From JAICMB01 sp035295125 (GTDB taxonomy: Bacteria > Acidobacteriota > Terriglobia > Bryobacterales > Bryobacteraceae), in contig DATGJP010000047.1 in the NCBI GenBank assembly GCA_035295125.1, positions 62,001 to 126,000 of the forward strand: DNA of 64,000 nt, written 5' to 3'. The notes beneath the pieces are model-generated. The model saw nothing but the letters and a program-made list of their open reading frames with translations. It was not told where the DNA came from and did no database searches. The position numbers were made by a program, and so were the translations under genes. Positions 9,112-17,734 of the stretch are shown here, piece after piece. Positions within the stretch are counted from its first letter, which is position 1. The number at the start of each line of letters is the position of its first letter.

Positions 9112-9165
9112 CTGGCGCGGGCGGTTTCAGTCTGGTGGGTCTCGCTTAAATCCAAAGGCCGGCTG
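9112..9165. repeat. Composite palindromic repeat, degenerate copy E2
   Basis: The 436-bp gap 8935-9370 has no gene that I can support. It includes GGGCGGTTTCAG, then GGTCTCGCTTAAATCCAAAG, then GGCCGGCTG, the same word order as copy E1 but with the second palindrome arm decayed. The rest of the gap shows no clear structure. Confidence 0.5.
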
Positions 9166-9370
9166 TCCACCCATCCATGAGGTCCGCAGCGACAGGTTCA
9201 TGCCTGGCAATCGCGGTCACAGGCCGGGCGAAAGCCGCCTGTCAACGTTTCACTCCCGGCAAGACTGAGCAGGGTAGTAACGAACTGCGCGGTTTGAGCA
9301 CTAGTGTATAAGTCCGCTTGCGTAAGCACGCGACTTCAGATAGAGTTGGTGGTCTGGAGGATTGAGCAAA

Positions 9371-9895
9371 ATGGCATTTTGTCCGAGTTGCGGTTCGGCG
9401 GTAGAAGGGCGATTCTGCGCGAAGTGTGGCGCCACAGTGGCGGCGGCGGCCGGAGGCCAGCCCCCCAGCCCCGCGCCGAATCCCACGCCAAGCTATCCTG
9501 CGGGAACTGGCGCGGCTCCGATGGCTACGGCCGGAACATCGGGAGGACTGGCCGATAACGTAGCTGCTACGCTATGTTACGTCCTGACCGTTATCACGGG
9601 AATTATATTTCTCGTCATGACGCCGTACAATCAGAACCGGGTAATCCGCTTTCACGCTTTTCAAGCGATCTTCTTCTTTGTCGCGATGTTTGCACTCTCG
9701 ATTGGTTTGATGATTCTCGGATTTGTGCTGCGAATCATTCCGGTTCTGGGCGTGATCATATCGCTGCTGTTGTCCTTCGGGTTTTGGATTGGATCCCTCA
9801 TAACGTGGATCTATCTGATGGTGAAGGCGTATCAAGGGCAGAAAGTGGTTTTGCCGGTGATCGGCCCGATGGCTGAGAAGCAGGCCAACTCTTAA
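9371..9895 (+). CDS. Zinc-ribbon DUF4870 membrane protein
   Basis: 174 residues. The ATG at 9371 has GGAGG ten bases upstream; an earlier TTG at 9362 is too close to that site. The N-terminus is a zinc ribbon (FCPSCG, then FCAKCG), followed by a Pro/Ala/Thr linker (residues ~25-55) and three to four membrane segments matching DUF4870 (ATLCYVLTVITGIIFLV, RFHAFQAIFFFVAMFAL, GVIISLLLSFGFWIG, LITWIYLMVKAYQG). DUF4870 proteins are small inner-membrane proteins of unknown role; the cytosolic ribbon may bind zinc or a partner. Confidence 0.85.
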   Translation: MAFCPSCGSAVEGRFCAKCGATVAAAAGGQPPSPAPNPTPSYPAGTGAAPMATAGTSGGLADNVAATLCYVLTVITGIIFLVMTPYNQNRVIRFHAFQAIFFFVAMFALSIGLMILGFVLRIIPVLGVIISLLLSFGFWIGSLITWIYLMVKAYQGQKVVLPVIGPMAEKQANS

Positions 9896-9983
9896 TAGTT
9901 GGAGCCACAACGGAGGGGACGACGGTAATCCGGCGTCCCCTCAAAGCTGCAAATCGAAATACTCCCACACCGGCAAAGGTGAC

Positions 9984-10052
9984 GCAGGCGGTTTCACTTG
10001 TGTGTTCCTCGTGGTCCAAAAGCAGGCCGCAGGCCTGCTCCATCCTTCCACT
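9984..10052. repeat. Composite palindromic repeat, copy E3
   Basis: GCAGGCGGTTTC at 9984-9995 is followed by GTGGTCCAAA and a perfect palindrome with arms AGCAGGCC (10021-10028) and GGCCTGCT (10032-10039), then CCATCCTTCCACTC. This matches the layout of the copy near 52815. It lies just before the hydrolase remnant and may mark where that gene's N-terminus was lost. Confidence 0.6.
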
Positions 10053-10100
10053 CCACTCTTCGACACGTCCTCAAATTCTTCGCTGGATCTACGCGAAATC

Positions 10101-10436
10101 CGTTCATGGCGAGAATTCGCGCGGCAGAGCTTGTGGAGCGGCCAACGACGAGGCTTGATCGCGTGGTCGCAGCCGGGGGCGCTCACAGCGACGATACACT
10201 ACTACCGCACGGTTTGGAAGAAACGGCTGCTTTCAGGTGCGGAGTACCGAATTCGCGGCCCGACGCTGGTGATCCGGGGAAAGAACGATGCGTACGCGAT
10301 GCCGGAACTCGCGGAGGCCACCCGTAAGATTTGCGAGGATGGCCGGGTCGTGTACCTCGATCAATCGAGTCATTGGGTGCAGCACGATGAACCCGGCAAG
10401 GTGCTGACCCTGTTGTCAGCGTTTCTTGGTGCTTAG
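10101..10436 (+). pseudogene. Remnant of an alpha/beta-hydrolase (epoxide-hydrolase-like), C-terminal part only
   Basis: The translated frame shows a recognisable end of an epoxide-hydrolase-type alpha/beta-hydrolase: WSQPGALTATIHYYRT, then RGPTLVIRGKNDAYAMPE (region of the acid residue) and QSSHWVQHDEPGKV (catalytic His), finishing at a stop at 10436. The N-terminal half, with the nucleophile elbow and oxyanion hole, is missing, and the sequence upstream is a palindromic repeat. The last few bases overlap the 3' end of the convergent M20 gene. The enzyme cannot be active as encoded. Confidence 0.7.
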
Positions 10437-11596
10437 GGTCGCGCGAGCAGGCGGTCGCGAACGGCGCCGTCCAAAGCCAGATCGATGCAGGTCCATGCCA
10501 TGCTCAAGGCGCCATCCCGCAGTGCCTTATCCGCATCGGGAGTGATGCAGTGCGCCGTGAATTCGGGCTGGTGGTTTACCGCCGGCAGGGAGTTGATGCC
10601 GATCATAGGATGTATTGCTGGCATTTCCAGCGACACGTTACCCATATCGGTGGAACCGGTGGGGCGGGTTTCCCACTCGCCAAGATTTGGGAAGGGCCGG
10701 CCGAGAGCTTCGGAGTTTCTCCGATAGAACACTGCCATGGCGTCATCGTGCCGCATCTCGGCGTAGGGCTTGTCGCCGCCCAAAATCGCCAGCTTTGCTC
10801 CAGTGGCAATCGCGCCTGCTTCGAAACAGCGGTGCACTCGAGGGCGCAATTCCTTCAACTGATCGAGGGTCCCGGAACGAATGATGTACTTAGCGGACGT
10901 ATGGGCTGGAACCACATTCGGAGCGGCGCCCCCATTCGTGACAATGCCGTGAATCCGATCGTCGGAGCGGATATGCTGGCGCAATAACCCGATGGCCGTC
11001 TGCGCAACCGTCAGCGCGTCAGCGGCATTGATGCCGAGTTCAGGAAAAGCCGAGGCATGAGATTCCTTGCCGGTGTATTCGACCTCGAACATGGACGCCG
11101 CAATAATCTTGGCGCGCAGCATATCGAAAGGCGCGGGATGCACCATCATGGAAGCGTGAACACCATGGAAGGCTCCTCGTTCGAGGAGTAGAATCTTGCC
11201 GCTGGCATTGCCCACTTCCTCGGCGGGCGTGCCGACTACTGTGACAGTGAGGCCAACCTCATCCGCCACCTCTGCCGCGGCCAGCGCCGCACCCACGGCA
11301 GAAGCGGCAATAATGTTGTGTCCACAAGCGTGGCCAATGTCCGGGAGGCAGTCGTATTCGGCGCAGATACCTATGTTCAGCGGACCGGAACCAAATCTGG
11401 CAATGAATGCCGTAGGAAGATCGCAGATCCCCTTCTGAACGGTGAAACCACCATCGGTAAGAGCCTCGCACAGCCACTCGCTCGAGTTTTCCTCTTCGAA
11501 GCCGAGTTCCGGGTGGCTGTGTATACGATGGCTTAATTCAATGAGCTGATCAGAAGCGGATTCAAATCGTTTCTGTGCTGCGGATTTGGGGTTCAT
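10433..11596 (-). CDS. M20 family amidohydrolase (AbgB-like)
   Basis: 387 residues, close to the usual length of M20D peptidases such as p-aminobenzoyl-glutamate hydrolase subunits and related amidohydrolases. Metal-site blocks visible are GHACGHN (around residue 92), TPAEEVGN (around 133) and GSTDMGNVS near the C-terminus. The dimerisation domain lies roughly between residues 175 and 290 (YTGKESHASAFPELGINAAD). No signal peptide, so it is cytoplasmic. It probably cleaves an N-acyl or peptide bond of an aromatic amino acid conjugate, but the substrate is not readable from sequence. It stands alone between the hydrolase remnant and a VOC gene. Confidence 0.85.
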   Translation of the reverse strand: MNPKSAAQKRFESASDQLIELSHRIHSHPELGFEEENSSEWLCEALTDGGFTVQKGICDLPTAFIARFGSGPLNIGICAEYDCLPDIGHACGHNIIAASAVGAALAAAEVADEVGLTVTVVGTPAEEVGNASGKILLLERGAFHGVHASMMVHPAPFDMLRAKIIAASMFEVEYTGKESHASAFPELGINAADALTVAQTAIGLLRQHIRSDDRIHGIVTNGGAAPNVVPAHTSAKYIIRSGTLDQLKELRPRVHRCFEAGAIATGAKLAILGGDKPYAEMRHDDAMAVFYRRNSEALGRPFPNLGEWETRPTGSTDMGNVSLEMPAIHPMIGINSLPAVNHQPEFTAHCITPDADKALRDGALSMAWTCIDLALDGAVRDRLLARP

Positions 11597-11683
11597 GGAC
11601 GCTCCTCGGCTTGCAGAATCAGTTTAGCGGCGTTGGTGGGCTCAATGCTTGCGATAAGATGACAGTCCAGGCTGGAGGTTCGT

Positions 11684-12028
11684 ATGGGGAATGCCGTGCC
11701 TCGATTTGTAGGCGCCGAACTGTATTTCGAGGATCTGGAGATCGCCCGCCGCTTCTACTCAGAAGTTTTGGGTCTTCAAATCTCCGGCGAGGAAGCCGGC
11801 CATCACGCCAAATTCGATTGTGGCGCCGCTTTCATTTGCCTGGAGCGTAAGGGTGTCGAGTCTTATCCGTCGAGCGATAAGGCTGTTCTCTTCTTCGAGG
11901 TGGACGATCTGGCCGGCGTGATCAGAAGAATTGGCGCGGGCCGATTCGCCCATACGGAGGATCGGTGGGCGGTCCTGCATGATCCCGAGGGCCATAACGT
12001 TCTCCTCCTTCAGACCGCCCACGACTGA
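11684..12028 (+). CDS. VOC (glyoxalase/dioxygenase-fold) protein
   Basis: 114 residues with GGAGG before the ATG. One VOC domain: FVGAELYFEDLEIARRFYSE, then VLFFEVDDLAGVIRRI and WAVLHDPEGHNVLLLQ. The Glu in HDPEGH is the usual metal-ligand position in this fold. VOC proteins include glyoxalases, dioxygenases and antibiotic-binding proteins, and nothing here distinguishes between them. Its stop codon directly abuts the stop of the convergent permease gene. Confidence 0.8.
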   Translation: MGNAVPRFVGAELYFEDLEIARRFYSEVLGLQISGEEAGHHAKFDCGAAFICLERKGVESYPSSDKAVLFFEVDDLAGVIRRIGAGRFAHTEDRWAVLHDPEGHNVLLLQTAHD

Positions 12029-14506
12029 TCATTCCGCCCGCAGCGCCTGCACAACGTCGATGCGTGCGGCCCGCGCGGCTGGAATCGCGGATGCCGCGAC
12101 GGCCGCAAACAGCAGCACCAGGGCGGCTCCGGCCACCGGAAGTAACCCCGGCAGTTTCAGATCGCCGAGGAAACTGCCGGCCAGTTGCGCCAGTCCGGCG
12201 CCACACACTAAGCCTGCGATGAGTCCCCCAATCGCCATCGCGCCACCGTCCGCGATGACGCGCATCAAGAGGTCGCGCGGCTGCGAACCAATCGCCAACC
12301 GGATTCCGAACTCGCGCGTACGCCCGCTGACCGAGAAAGCCAACACACCGGCGACTCCCACGACGGCAATCAGCAGTGCCACGCCGGCGAAGACTCCGAA
12401 GACCACGACGTTGAGCCGATCGGGCGAGAGCACGTCGGCGCGGATATCGTCAAGGGTAGCCGCACGCTCCACCGGTTGATCGGCGGACATTTGGCGAACG
12501 ACACGCGTAATCGGCGTGACCAACGCGTAAGGATTCGAACGCACGTGAACAAACAAACGTCCGCCGCCCATTCCCTGCTCCTGATCGAAGGGATGGTACA
12601 CGGTCATCATCGGCTTGGGATCGATATGTATATCATCCATGTCGGCAACCACGCCGATAATCCGCCGCGAACCGGTGCTTAAAGGAACGAACTTCATGAG
12701 GGGATCGGTCCAGGCCAAGTGATGATTCAACGGATCGCGGCTACCGAACATTTTTTGCGCCAGGCTCTGGCTGATGATGACTACGGGCTCGCTACCGTTC
12801 CGGTCAGACTCATTAAAGTCGCGTCCTTCCACCAGCGGCAACCCGAGCGTCGCGAAGAAGCCGGGCGTAATCACCCGCATGGCTGCGCGAGGTGCATCTT
12901 CGCCCGGCTTTGGGACGTGTCCATCGGCGGCGAGTTCAAGACCGAAGTTATACTGGCCATCGCGCCACGGGACTACTGTGCCAATGGAGACGTTCTCAAC
13001 GCCGGGCAGATCGCGGATGTGCCGCGTTGCTTCGCGGTAGAAATCCCGGACCTGCGCGGGCGTCTTTTGGTATTTCACGACGGGGACGTTGAGCGCCAGC
13101 ACATTCCGGGTGTTGAAGCCGGTCTGGGTGGCTTCGAGGGATAGCAGCGTCTTTACGGTGGCGCCCGCGGCAGCTACCAGAACAAATGACGCCGCAATCT
13201 GAATTACGGCGAAAATCCTGAGCCTGCGATTAGAGCCTCCGGTGATCCGGGCACTGCCGGCTGTCAGGCTGAACCCTTGTTCGGAGCCGGATGATGGCAG
13301 ACGCGGTACATACGCCAGCAGAACTGCGGCAAGAATCGCCAATCCGGCGCCCACCCAGAGCATGCCCGGATCAACCGTAAGGTCCAGCGCCCGGATCGAA
13401 AAGCGCGATGCGTATCGTGCCAGTACGCTCACGAGAGGACCGGCAATCAAGAGTCCCAGACCTGCACCAGCCGTGCAGAGCAGCAGGCTCTCCGCCAGCA
13501 GCGTTCGCCGGAGGGCGCCCGTGTTGGCGCCCAGTGCCGCGCGGAGGCCCAACTCGGCTTCGCGCCGAACCGTTCGAGCGAGGATCAGGTTTGCCGCGTT
13601 TGCACAGGCGATGACAAACACGAGCACCGAAGCGGCCATCAGCACCAGGAGTATGGTTCGCGCTCCCGAGGTGAGCTGGTCGCGCAACCGTACCGCGGTG
13701 ATCTCGGAATCCGCTTTTACCGAATAGGCTTCGGGGTGCTCCCGCTTCATCGACGCGTAAACCGTGTGCAATTCGGCGCGTGCCGTCTTGAGATCCACGC
13801 CGGGCGCAAGCCGAGCGAACAGTTCGGTCATGCGATGAATCCGGCCGGTAACCATGGTCGCGGAAAGATGATGGGCGCTGGTTACGATATTGGCGATGAT
13901 TTCGGTGTCGGCAGGGTACGGAACACAGGGCTCCAACACGCCAACGATCGTGGCGGTTCGCGTATCGAAAGACCCGAGCCGGACGGTTTTGCCGATCACC
14001 GAGGTGTCGCTCTTCAGCGCGGTTGACCAGAAACGATAGGTCAGGACTGCGGCGCCGGCGGCCTTGGGCCCATCATCGTGTGCATCGAGCAGCCGGCCGA
14101 GCACCGGACGAAGGCCCATGACCGAGAAGTAAGAGCCGCCGACCACACCAGCCCGAACCTCCCGTGGCTCGCCAAGTCCCACCATGGTGAACCCGACGGT
14201 GGAGAAGTCGCCGAACGCGCTAAACGTCTTCATGCGCGAGCGCAAATCGTCGATCTCAGGCACGGAGAAGTTGGTGTTGTCCAGCCCGATGCCCTTGGCG
14301 GTTTGCCGGAGGTAGATCAACCGGCTTTCGTCACGGTTGACCATTGGCCGTAGCAATACTCCCCGGACCAGGCTGAACATTGCGGCGTTCGCGCCGATTC
14401 CGAGCGCCAGGGTCAAGACGACGGTCAGGGTCAGCCCTTTCGATCGGTAGAGGGTTCGAGTGGCGAATTTCAGGTCGCGCAGGAAAATTGCGATGCTCTC
14501 CATCAT
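12029..14506 (-). CDS. MacB-like ABC transporter permease, acidobacterial orphan (ADOP) type
   Basis: 825 residues with the duplicated FtsX/MacB layout. First membrane helix follows KFATRTLYRSKGLTLTV, with TLALGIGANAAMFSLV typical of the family. A periplasmic MacB core domain precedes helices near LLVLMAASVLVFVIACANAANL, LLLCTAGAGLGLLIAGPLV and MLWVGAGLAILAAVLLAYV. A second half ends with the signature AARAARIDVVQALRAE. No ATPase gene is adjacent, which is normal for this group. Acidobacteria carry many copies, and their substrates are mostly unknown. The ATG has GGATAT/AGGATATCC-like sequence upstream, a weak ribosome site. Confidence 0.9.
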   Translation of the reverse strand: MMESIAIFLRDLKFATRTLYRSKGLTLTVVLTLALGIGANAAMFSLVRGVLLRPMVNRDESRLIYLRQTAKGIGLDNTNFSVPEIDDLRSRMKTFSAFGDFSTVGFTMVGLGEPREVRAGVVGGSYFSVMGLRPVLGRLLDAHDDGPKAAGAAVLTYRFWSTALKSDTSVIGKTVRLGSFDTRTATIVGVLEPCVPYPADTEIIANIVTSAHHLSATMVTGRIHRMTELFARLAPGVDLKTARAELHTVYASMKREHPEAYSVKADSEITAVRLRDQLTSGARTILLVLMAASVLVFVIACANAANLILARTVRREAELGLRAALGANTGALRRTLLAESLLLCTAGAGLGLLIAGPLVSVLARYASRFSIRALDLTVDPGMLWVGAGLAILAAVLLAYVPRLPSSGSEQGFSLTAGSARITGGSNRRLRIFAVIQIAASFVLVAAAGATVKTLLSLEATQTGFNTRNVLALNVPVVKYQKTPAQVRDFYREATRHIRDLPGVENVSIGTVVPWRDGQYNFGLELAADGHVPKPGEDAPRAAMRVITPGFFATLGLPLVEGRDFNESDRNGSEPVVIISQSLAQKMFGSRDPLNHHLAWTDPLMKFVPLSTGSRRIIGVVADMDDIHIDPKPMMTVYHPFDQEQGMGGGRLFVHVRSNPYALVTPITRVVRQMSADQPVERAATLDDIRADVLSPDRLNVVVFGVFAGVALLIAVVGVAGVLAFSVSGRTREFGIRLAIGSQPRDLLMRVIADGGAMAIGGLIAGLVCGAGLAQLAGSFLGDLKLPGLLPVAGAALVLLFAAVAASAIPAARAARIDVVQALRAE

Positions 14507-14554
14507 TTGGATATCCTCCGGGTGCTCATAAGAATGCGTCGCTGCTACGGTACA

Positions 14555-14576
14555 GGACAGGCGAAACCGCCTGTCC
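14555..14576. repeat. Perfect intergenic palindrome (GGACAGGCG family)
   Basis: Arms GGACAGGCG (14555-14563) and CGCCTGTCC (14568-14576) around a four-base loop AAAC. It sits between the PhnB-like remnant and the start of the ABC permease gene. Same family as those near 42189, 52815 and 60043. Confidence 0.8.
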
Positions 14577-14582
14577 CCGCTA

Positions 14583-14720
14583 TTAACCTCGATAGGCGCG
14601 CTTTATCGCGGCCAGATCGATCTCAGTCATCGTCATCACCGCACCCATCACGCGATCGAACCACAAACAGGTGGTGATTTGCGTCGCGGTAACGGGCAGA
14701 GTTTCAGCGGCGGCCGGCAT
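14583..14720 (-). pseudogene. Internally deleted PhnB/VOC-like gene remnant
   Basis: A 45-codon frame starts with PVTATQITTCLWFDRVM and ends MTMTEIDLAAIKRAY. The first part matches the N-terminal strand of PhnB-like '3-demethylubiquinone methyltransferase' VOC proteins (T-x-C-L-W-F-D). The second part matches their C-terminal tail (V-M-x-A-x-M-x-M-x-K-x-D-I-A-x-L-x-x-A). About 100 residues between them are absent, so this looks like an in-frame internal deletion. Its start overlaps the end of the intact PhnB-like gene by 17 bases. Confidence 0.6.
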
Positions 14721-15159
14721 ATGCGTGCTCCTCTTCCTGAGCCGGAAGGTCCAAGCCCTTTTCGCAGTTGACCATCCAGGGCGTACCGAAGCGGTCGGTA
14801 ACGGAGCCGTAACGGACAGCCCAGAAAGTCTCCTGAAGGGGCATGTTTACCGTCCCGCCGTTGGCGAGAGCCTCGAAAACGCGGTGCGCCTCCGCCGCAT
14901 CCTTCACGCCGAGGCTGAGAGCGAAGCCCTGGGGTTTCTTGTACCTTCCAGGCGGGCAGTCGGATGCCATGATGGTCTGCCCGTTCAGCTTGATGCGTCC
15001 GTGGAGCACTTTCCGGAGGTATTCGGCAGGAGCCTCGTGCTCGGCCGGTGTGCCCTCAAAAGGAATGAGGCAGTCGACTTCGGCGCCGAGAGCCTGCTCG
15101 TAAAAGCGAAGCGCCGCTTCGCAGTCTCCGTTGAAATGTAGATAAGCAGTTGCTTGCAT
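14704..15159 (-). CDS. PhnB-like VOC protein
   Basis: 151 residues. Typical features of the PhnB/YciI-neighbour VOC group are AYLHFNGDCEAALRFYEQAL at the N-terminus, IMASDCPPG in the middle, and WAVRYGSVTDRFGTPWMVNC near the end. Despite the common annotation as a methyltransferase, these are VOC-fold proteins of unclear function. It lies in a minus-strand group with the DGPF protein upstream. PhnB-like and DGPF proteins are often clustered with ECF42-type sigma factors, which fits the neighbouring gene. Confidence 0.8.
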   Translation of the reverse strand: MQATAYLHFNGDCEAALRFYEQALGAEVDCLIPFEGTPAEHEAPAEYLRKVLHGRIKLNGQTIMASDCPPGRYKKPQGFALSLGVKDAAEAHRVFEALANGGTVNMPLQETFWAVRYGSVTDRFGTPWMVNCEKGLDLPAQEEEHAYAGRR

Positions 15160-15226
15160 TGTCCGTTCTCCTTCTACAAGTAAGTCGAACGGGCGGGCGC
15201 CAAATCGACATCGGCGCCAAGATTTT

Positions 15227-15583
15227 TTACATCGGGGGTAGCCCCTGGATTTCCATTATCGGGCGGATTTCGACTGTCCCAAGGCGCCCAGCCGGGATCT
15301 GACCGGCAATCTCAATGGCCTGGTCGAGGTTCTCGGCCTCTACAACGAAGTAACCTCCCAGTTGTTCGCGGGTTTCCGCGAACGGTCCATCCGTAACAAG
15401 CCGCTTGCCGTCGCGTGTTCGCAAGCTAGTTGCGGTAGAAGTCGGATGCAGCGGCGCGGCGGAAACGAATTGGCCTTTGGTGTGCAGCTGGCGAGCATAG
15501 GCCGCCGATTTCTCATAACAGTCCGCGCGCTCCGTCTCCGACATCGCATTTTCGTCCATGTAAATGAGCATCATGTATTGCAT
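15227..15583 (-). CDS. DGPF/YCII-domain protein
   Basis: 118 residues from the ATG at 15583, which has AGGGGGA nearby; the frame extends upstream to 15685 but would overlap the divergent sigma factor start. It shows MQYMMLIYMDE at the start and LVTDGPFAETREQLGGYFVV, the DGPF-type motif. DGPF proteins are small YCII-fold proteins typically encoded beside ECF42 sigma factors, and they are thought to be targets or partners of that regulation. The divergent arrangement over 79 bases suggests a shared control region. Confidence 0.85.
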   Translation of the reverse strand: MQYMMLIYMDENAMSETERADCYEKSAAYARQLHTKGQFVSAAPLHPTSTATSLRTRDGKRLVTDGPFAETREQLGGYFVVEAENLDQAIEIAGQIPAGRLGTVEIRPIMEIQGLPPM

Positions 15584-15662
15584 CGCAGTATCCCCCTGCT
15601 TCTGAGTCGAACGGCGGAGCGTCGGATCGACAGCCCGTTTCGAGAAATTGTACGATCGGGTC

Positions 15663-16907
15663 ATGATCCCAGGCGCGACAGCCACCGTGGAAGCACTGTA
15701 CCGCGCCGAATGGGGGAGGATCGTCGCAACACTAATTAAGCTGGTTGGCGATTTCGACCTGGCGGAGGATTCCGCGCAGGAGGCTTTTGCGGCAGCGGTG
15801 GATCAATGGTCGGTTGATGGGGTGCCGGACAACCCGCGGGCTTGGATTATCCAGACAGCCCGGAACAAAGCCATCGACCGCATTCGGCGCCAGGCGCGAT
15901 TCTCGGAAAAAGTCGACGTTCATGAGTTGGAGTTAGCGGCGGCGACGCCCGAACCCGGAGCCACAATGGACGAGATTCCGGACGACCGTCTTCGCCTGAT
16001 TTTCACCTGCTGCCACCCTGCGATCGCATTGGAATCGCAGGTGGCGCTGACGCTTCGCACGTTGTGCGGGCTGGAAACGGACGAGATTGCGCGAGCGTTT
16101 TTGGTGACGCCGGTGACGATGGCCCAGCGGCTGGTTCGGGCCAAGCGTAAAATCCGCGATGCCCGAATTCCATATGTGATACCCGACGTACATAAGATGC
16201 CCGAACGTCTCGATGCGGTGCTGACGGCAATTTATCTCGTGTTCAACGAAGGATACCTGGCGACGCGGGGCCAAACTCTGATTCGGGCGGACCTGTGCAG
16301 GGAAGCGATCCGGCTAGGTACCCTGGTCCGCACGTTGATGGCGCCAGGCGTTCCCGCGGAGGCGACGGGGCTGCTGGCGCTCATGTTGTTGCACGATGCC
16401 CGGCGTGATGCCCGGTTCGATACGGCAGGCGACCTGGTGCTTCTGGAAGATCAGGATCGCACGTTGTGGGACCGGGAGCAGATTGATGAAGCACTTCGGC
16501 TTGTGAATGAAGCCATGGGGGCCAACGCCGGCCCATTTACGATTCAGGCGGCGATTGCGGCGGCGCATTGCCGGGCCGTCAGGGCCGAAGACACGGATTG
16601 GCGAACGATTGCGAGCCTCTACGGGCTGCTCGAACAAGTACAGCCTTCTCCTGTGATCAGGCTGAACCGTGCCGTGGCGGTCGCCATGGTCGATGGACCC
16701 GCCGCCGGACTGGAACTGGTTGAATCGCTAGCCGCCACGAAAGATCTGGAGGAGTATCATCTGCTGCACGCGGCGCGCGCGGAGTTGTTGCGCCGCCTGG
16801 GTTCCCGTGCCGAGGCCGCGGTCAGCTACCGGCGCGCGCTTCAACTGGTAACGAACGAGAGCGAGCGCCGCTACCTGGAACGGCGCCTGCTCGATGTCGA
16901 ACCCTAG
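15663..16907 (+). CDS. ECF42-type RNA polymerase sigma factor with long C-terminal extension
   Basis: 414 residues. Region 2 is near residues 10-80 (FDLAEDSAQEAFAAAVDQW, NPRAWIIQTARNKAIDRIRR). Region 4 is near residues 110-170 (LRTLCGLETDEIARAFLV, AQRLVRAKRKIRDA). The remaining ~240 residues are helical, with a TPR-like C-terminus (AAVSYRRALQLVTNESERRYL) that is characteristic of ECF42. No anti-sigma gene is adjacent; in this group the C-terminal extension is thought to control activity. ATG 15663 is chosen over the TTG at 15648. It is divergent from the DGPF gene. Confidence 0.9.
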   Translation: MIPGATATVEALYRAEWGRIVATLIKLVGDFDLAEDSAQEAFAAAVDQWSVDGVPDNPRAWIIQTARNKAIDRIRRQARFSEKVDVHELELAAATPEPGATMDEIPDDRLRLIFTCCHPAIALESQVALTLRTLCGLETDEIARAFLVTPVTMAQRLVRAKRKIRDARIPYVIPDVHKMPERLDAVLTAIYLVFNEGYLATRGQTLIRADLCREAIRLGTLVRTLMAPGVPAEATGLLALMLLHDARRDARFDTAGDLVLLEDQDRTLWDREQIDEALRLVNEAMGANAGPFTIQAAIAAAHCRAVRAEDTDWRTIASLYGLLEQVQPSPVIRLNRAVAVAMVDGPAAGLELVESLAATKDLEEYHLLHAARAELLRRLGSRAEAAVSYRRALQLVTNESERRYLERRLLDVEP

Positions 16908-17681
16908 CTACTTCATTTTGAACGCCACGGCCCGCATCACGTAGTCTCGATGGGCAGCTTCGTCCGTCCAGTCGCGGGTGCTGTTTTCCATAATCGATTT
17001 TTCATCGGGAGGCATGGCTTTCATTCTCGCTTCGAACACGGTGTCGAGTTTGTCGAGCGTCGCCATGTCCGGCACAGTGACCACGATCCAAATCCCGCCC
17101 GGGTCCTGGGTGTGCACTGCCTGCTCGAAGACCTGGTATCCGTAGACCACGCCATCTTTTATTAACTGATCGTAGACGGGCGTGAAATACTTGGTTCCGT
17201 ATTTCAGGTAGTCGGAAATCTTGGCCGGCTTCACGCGCTCATAAATGAGCATCTTGAAAGGCATAGCTCCGTCGGGGATGTGACCGAACTTCGAAGTGCT
17301 GGCCTCAAGGAGAAGATCGGAGTGGGCGTTCATATCGGCGCCCTCGAGGAGCATTCGGGATTCCTGAGGATGGGAGGCCAAGGCCGCAAGGACGGTCTCG
17401 TCTGCCTTTTGAAGGCTGGCATAAGTGGGCCCCGAGAACCAGGCGGCCAGGTTGGGCTGGTTGGGCGAGTGAAGAACATCGATGTCGACGCCATAGGACT
17501 CGATGACGCCGTCGGACACCAGGCGATCGAGAGCCGGCGCTACAACGGCTTTCAAGGTAGCGATGTATTCGTTCAGCTTGCCGAACTGGACTTTGTAAAG
17601 CGCCACCATCGACTTGGTTTCAGCGGCGGCGGGCGAGGCCAGCAGGAAAGCGACCGCCAAAATGTTCAATTTCTGTCTCAT
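16908..17681 (-). CDS. Secreted protein of unknown function, duplicated alpha/beta segments
   Basis: 257 residues with a signal peptide (LNILAVAFLLASPAAAE). Two similar halves each begin with a strand of the form MVALYKVQFGKLNEYI or MLIYERVKPAKISDYLKYG and carry VVAPALDRLVSDGVIESYG or FTPVYDQLIKDGVVYGYQ. This suggests an internal duplication of a ferredoxin-like (dimeric alpha/beta barrel, NIPSNAP-like) unit. Its stop abuts that of the ECF gene. It lies 53 bases downstream of the last eCIS gene on the same strand. I see no strong terminator between them, but its signal peptide makes it an unlikely eCIS part. Confidence 0.7.
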   Translation of the reverse strand: MRQKLNILAVAFLLASPAAAETKSMVALYKVQFGKLNEYIATLKAVVAPALDRLVSDGVIESYGVDIDVLHSPNQPNLAAWFSGPTYASLQKADETVLAALASHPQESRMLLEGADMNAHSDLLLEASTSKFGHIPDGAMPFKMLIYERVKPAKISDYLKYGTKYFTPVYDQLIKDGVVYGYQVFEQAVHTQDPGGIWIVVTVPDMATLDKLDTVFEARMKAMPPDEKSIMENSTRDWTDEAAHRDYVMRAVAFKMK

Positions 17682-17734
17682 CGGATTAGTCTCCGTTGAG
17701 ATGTACGGGGTGAACGGCGAGGTTGGATTTCCCC

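Noticed and set aside
16908..17681. Secreted protein after the operon as an eCIS payload
   Set aside because: It has a Sec signal peptide, whereas eCIS cargo is loaded in the cytoplasm.
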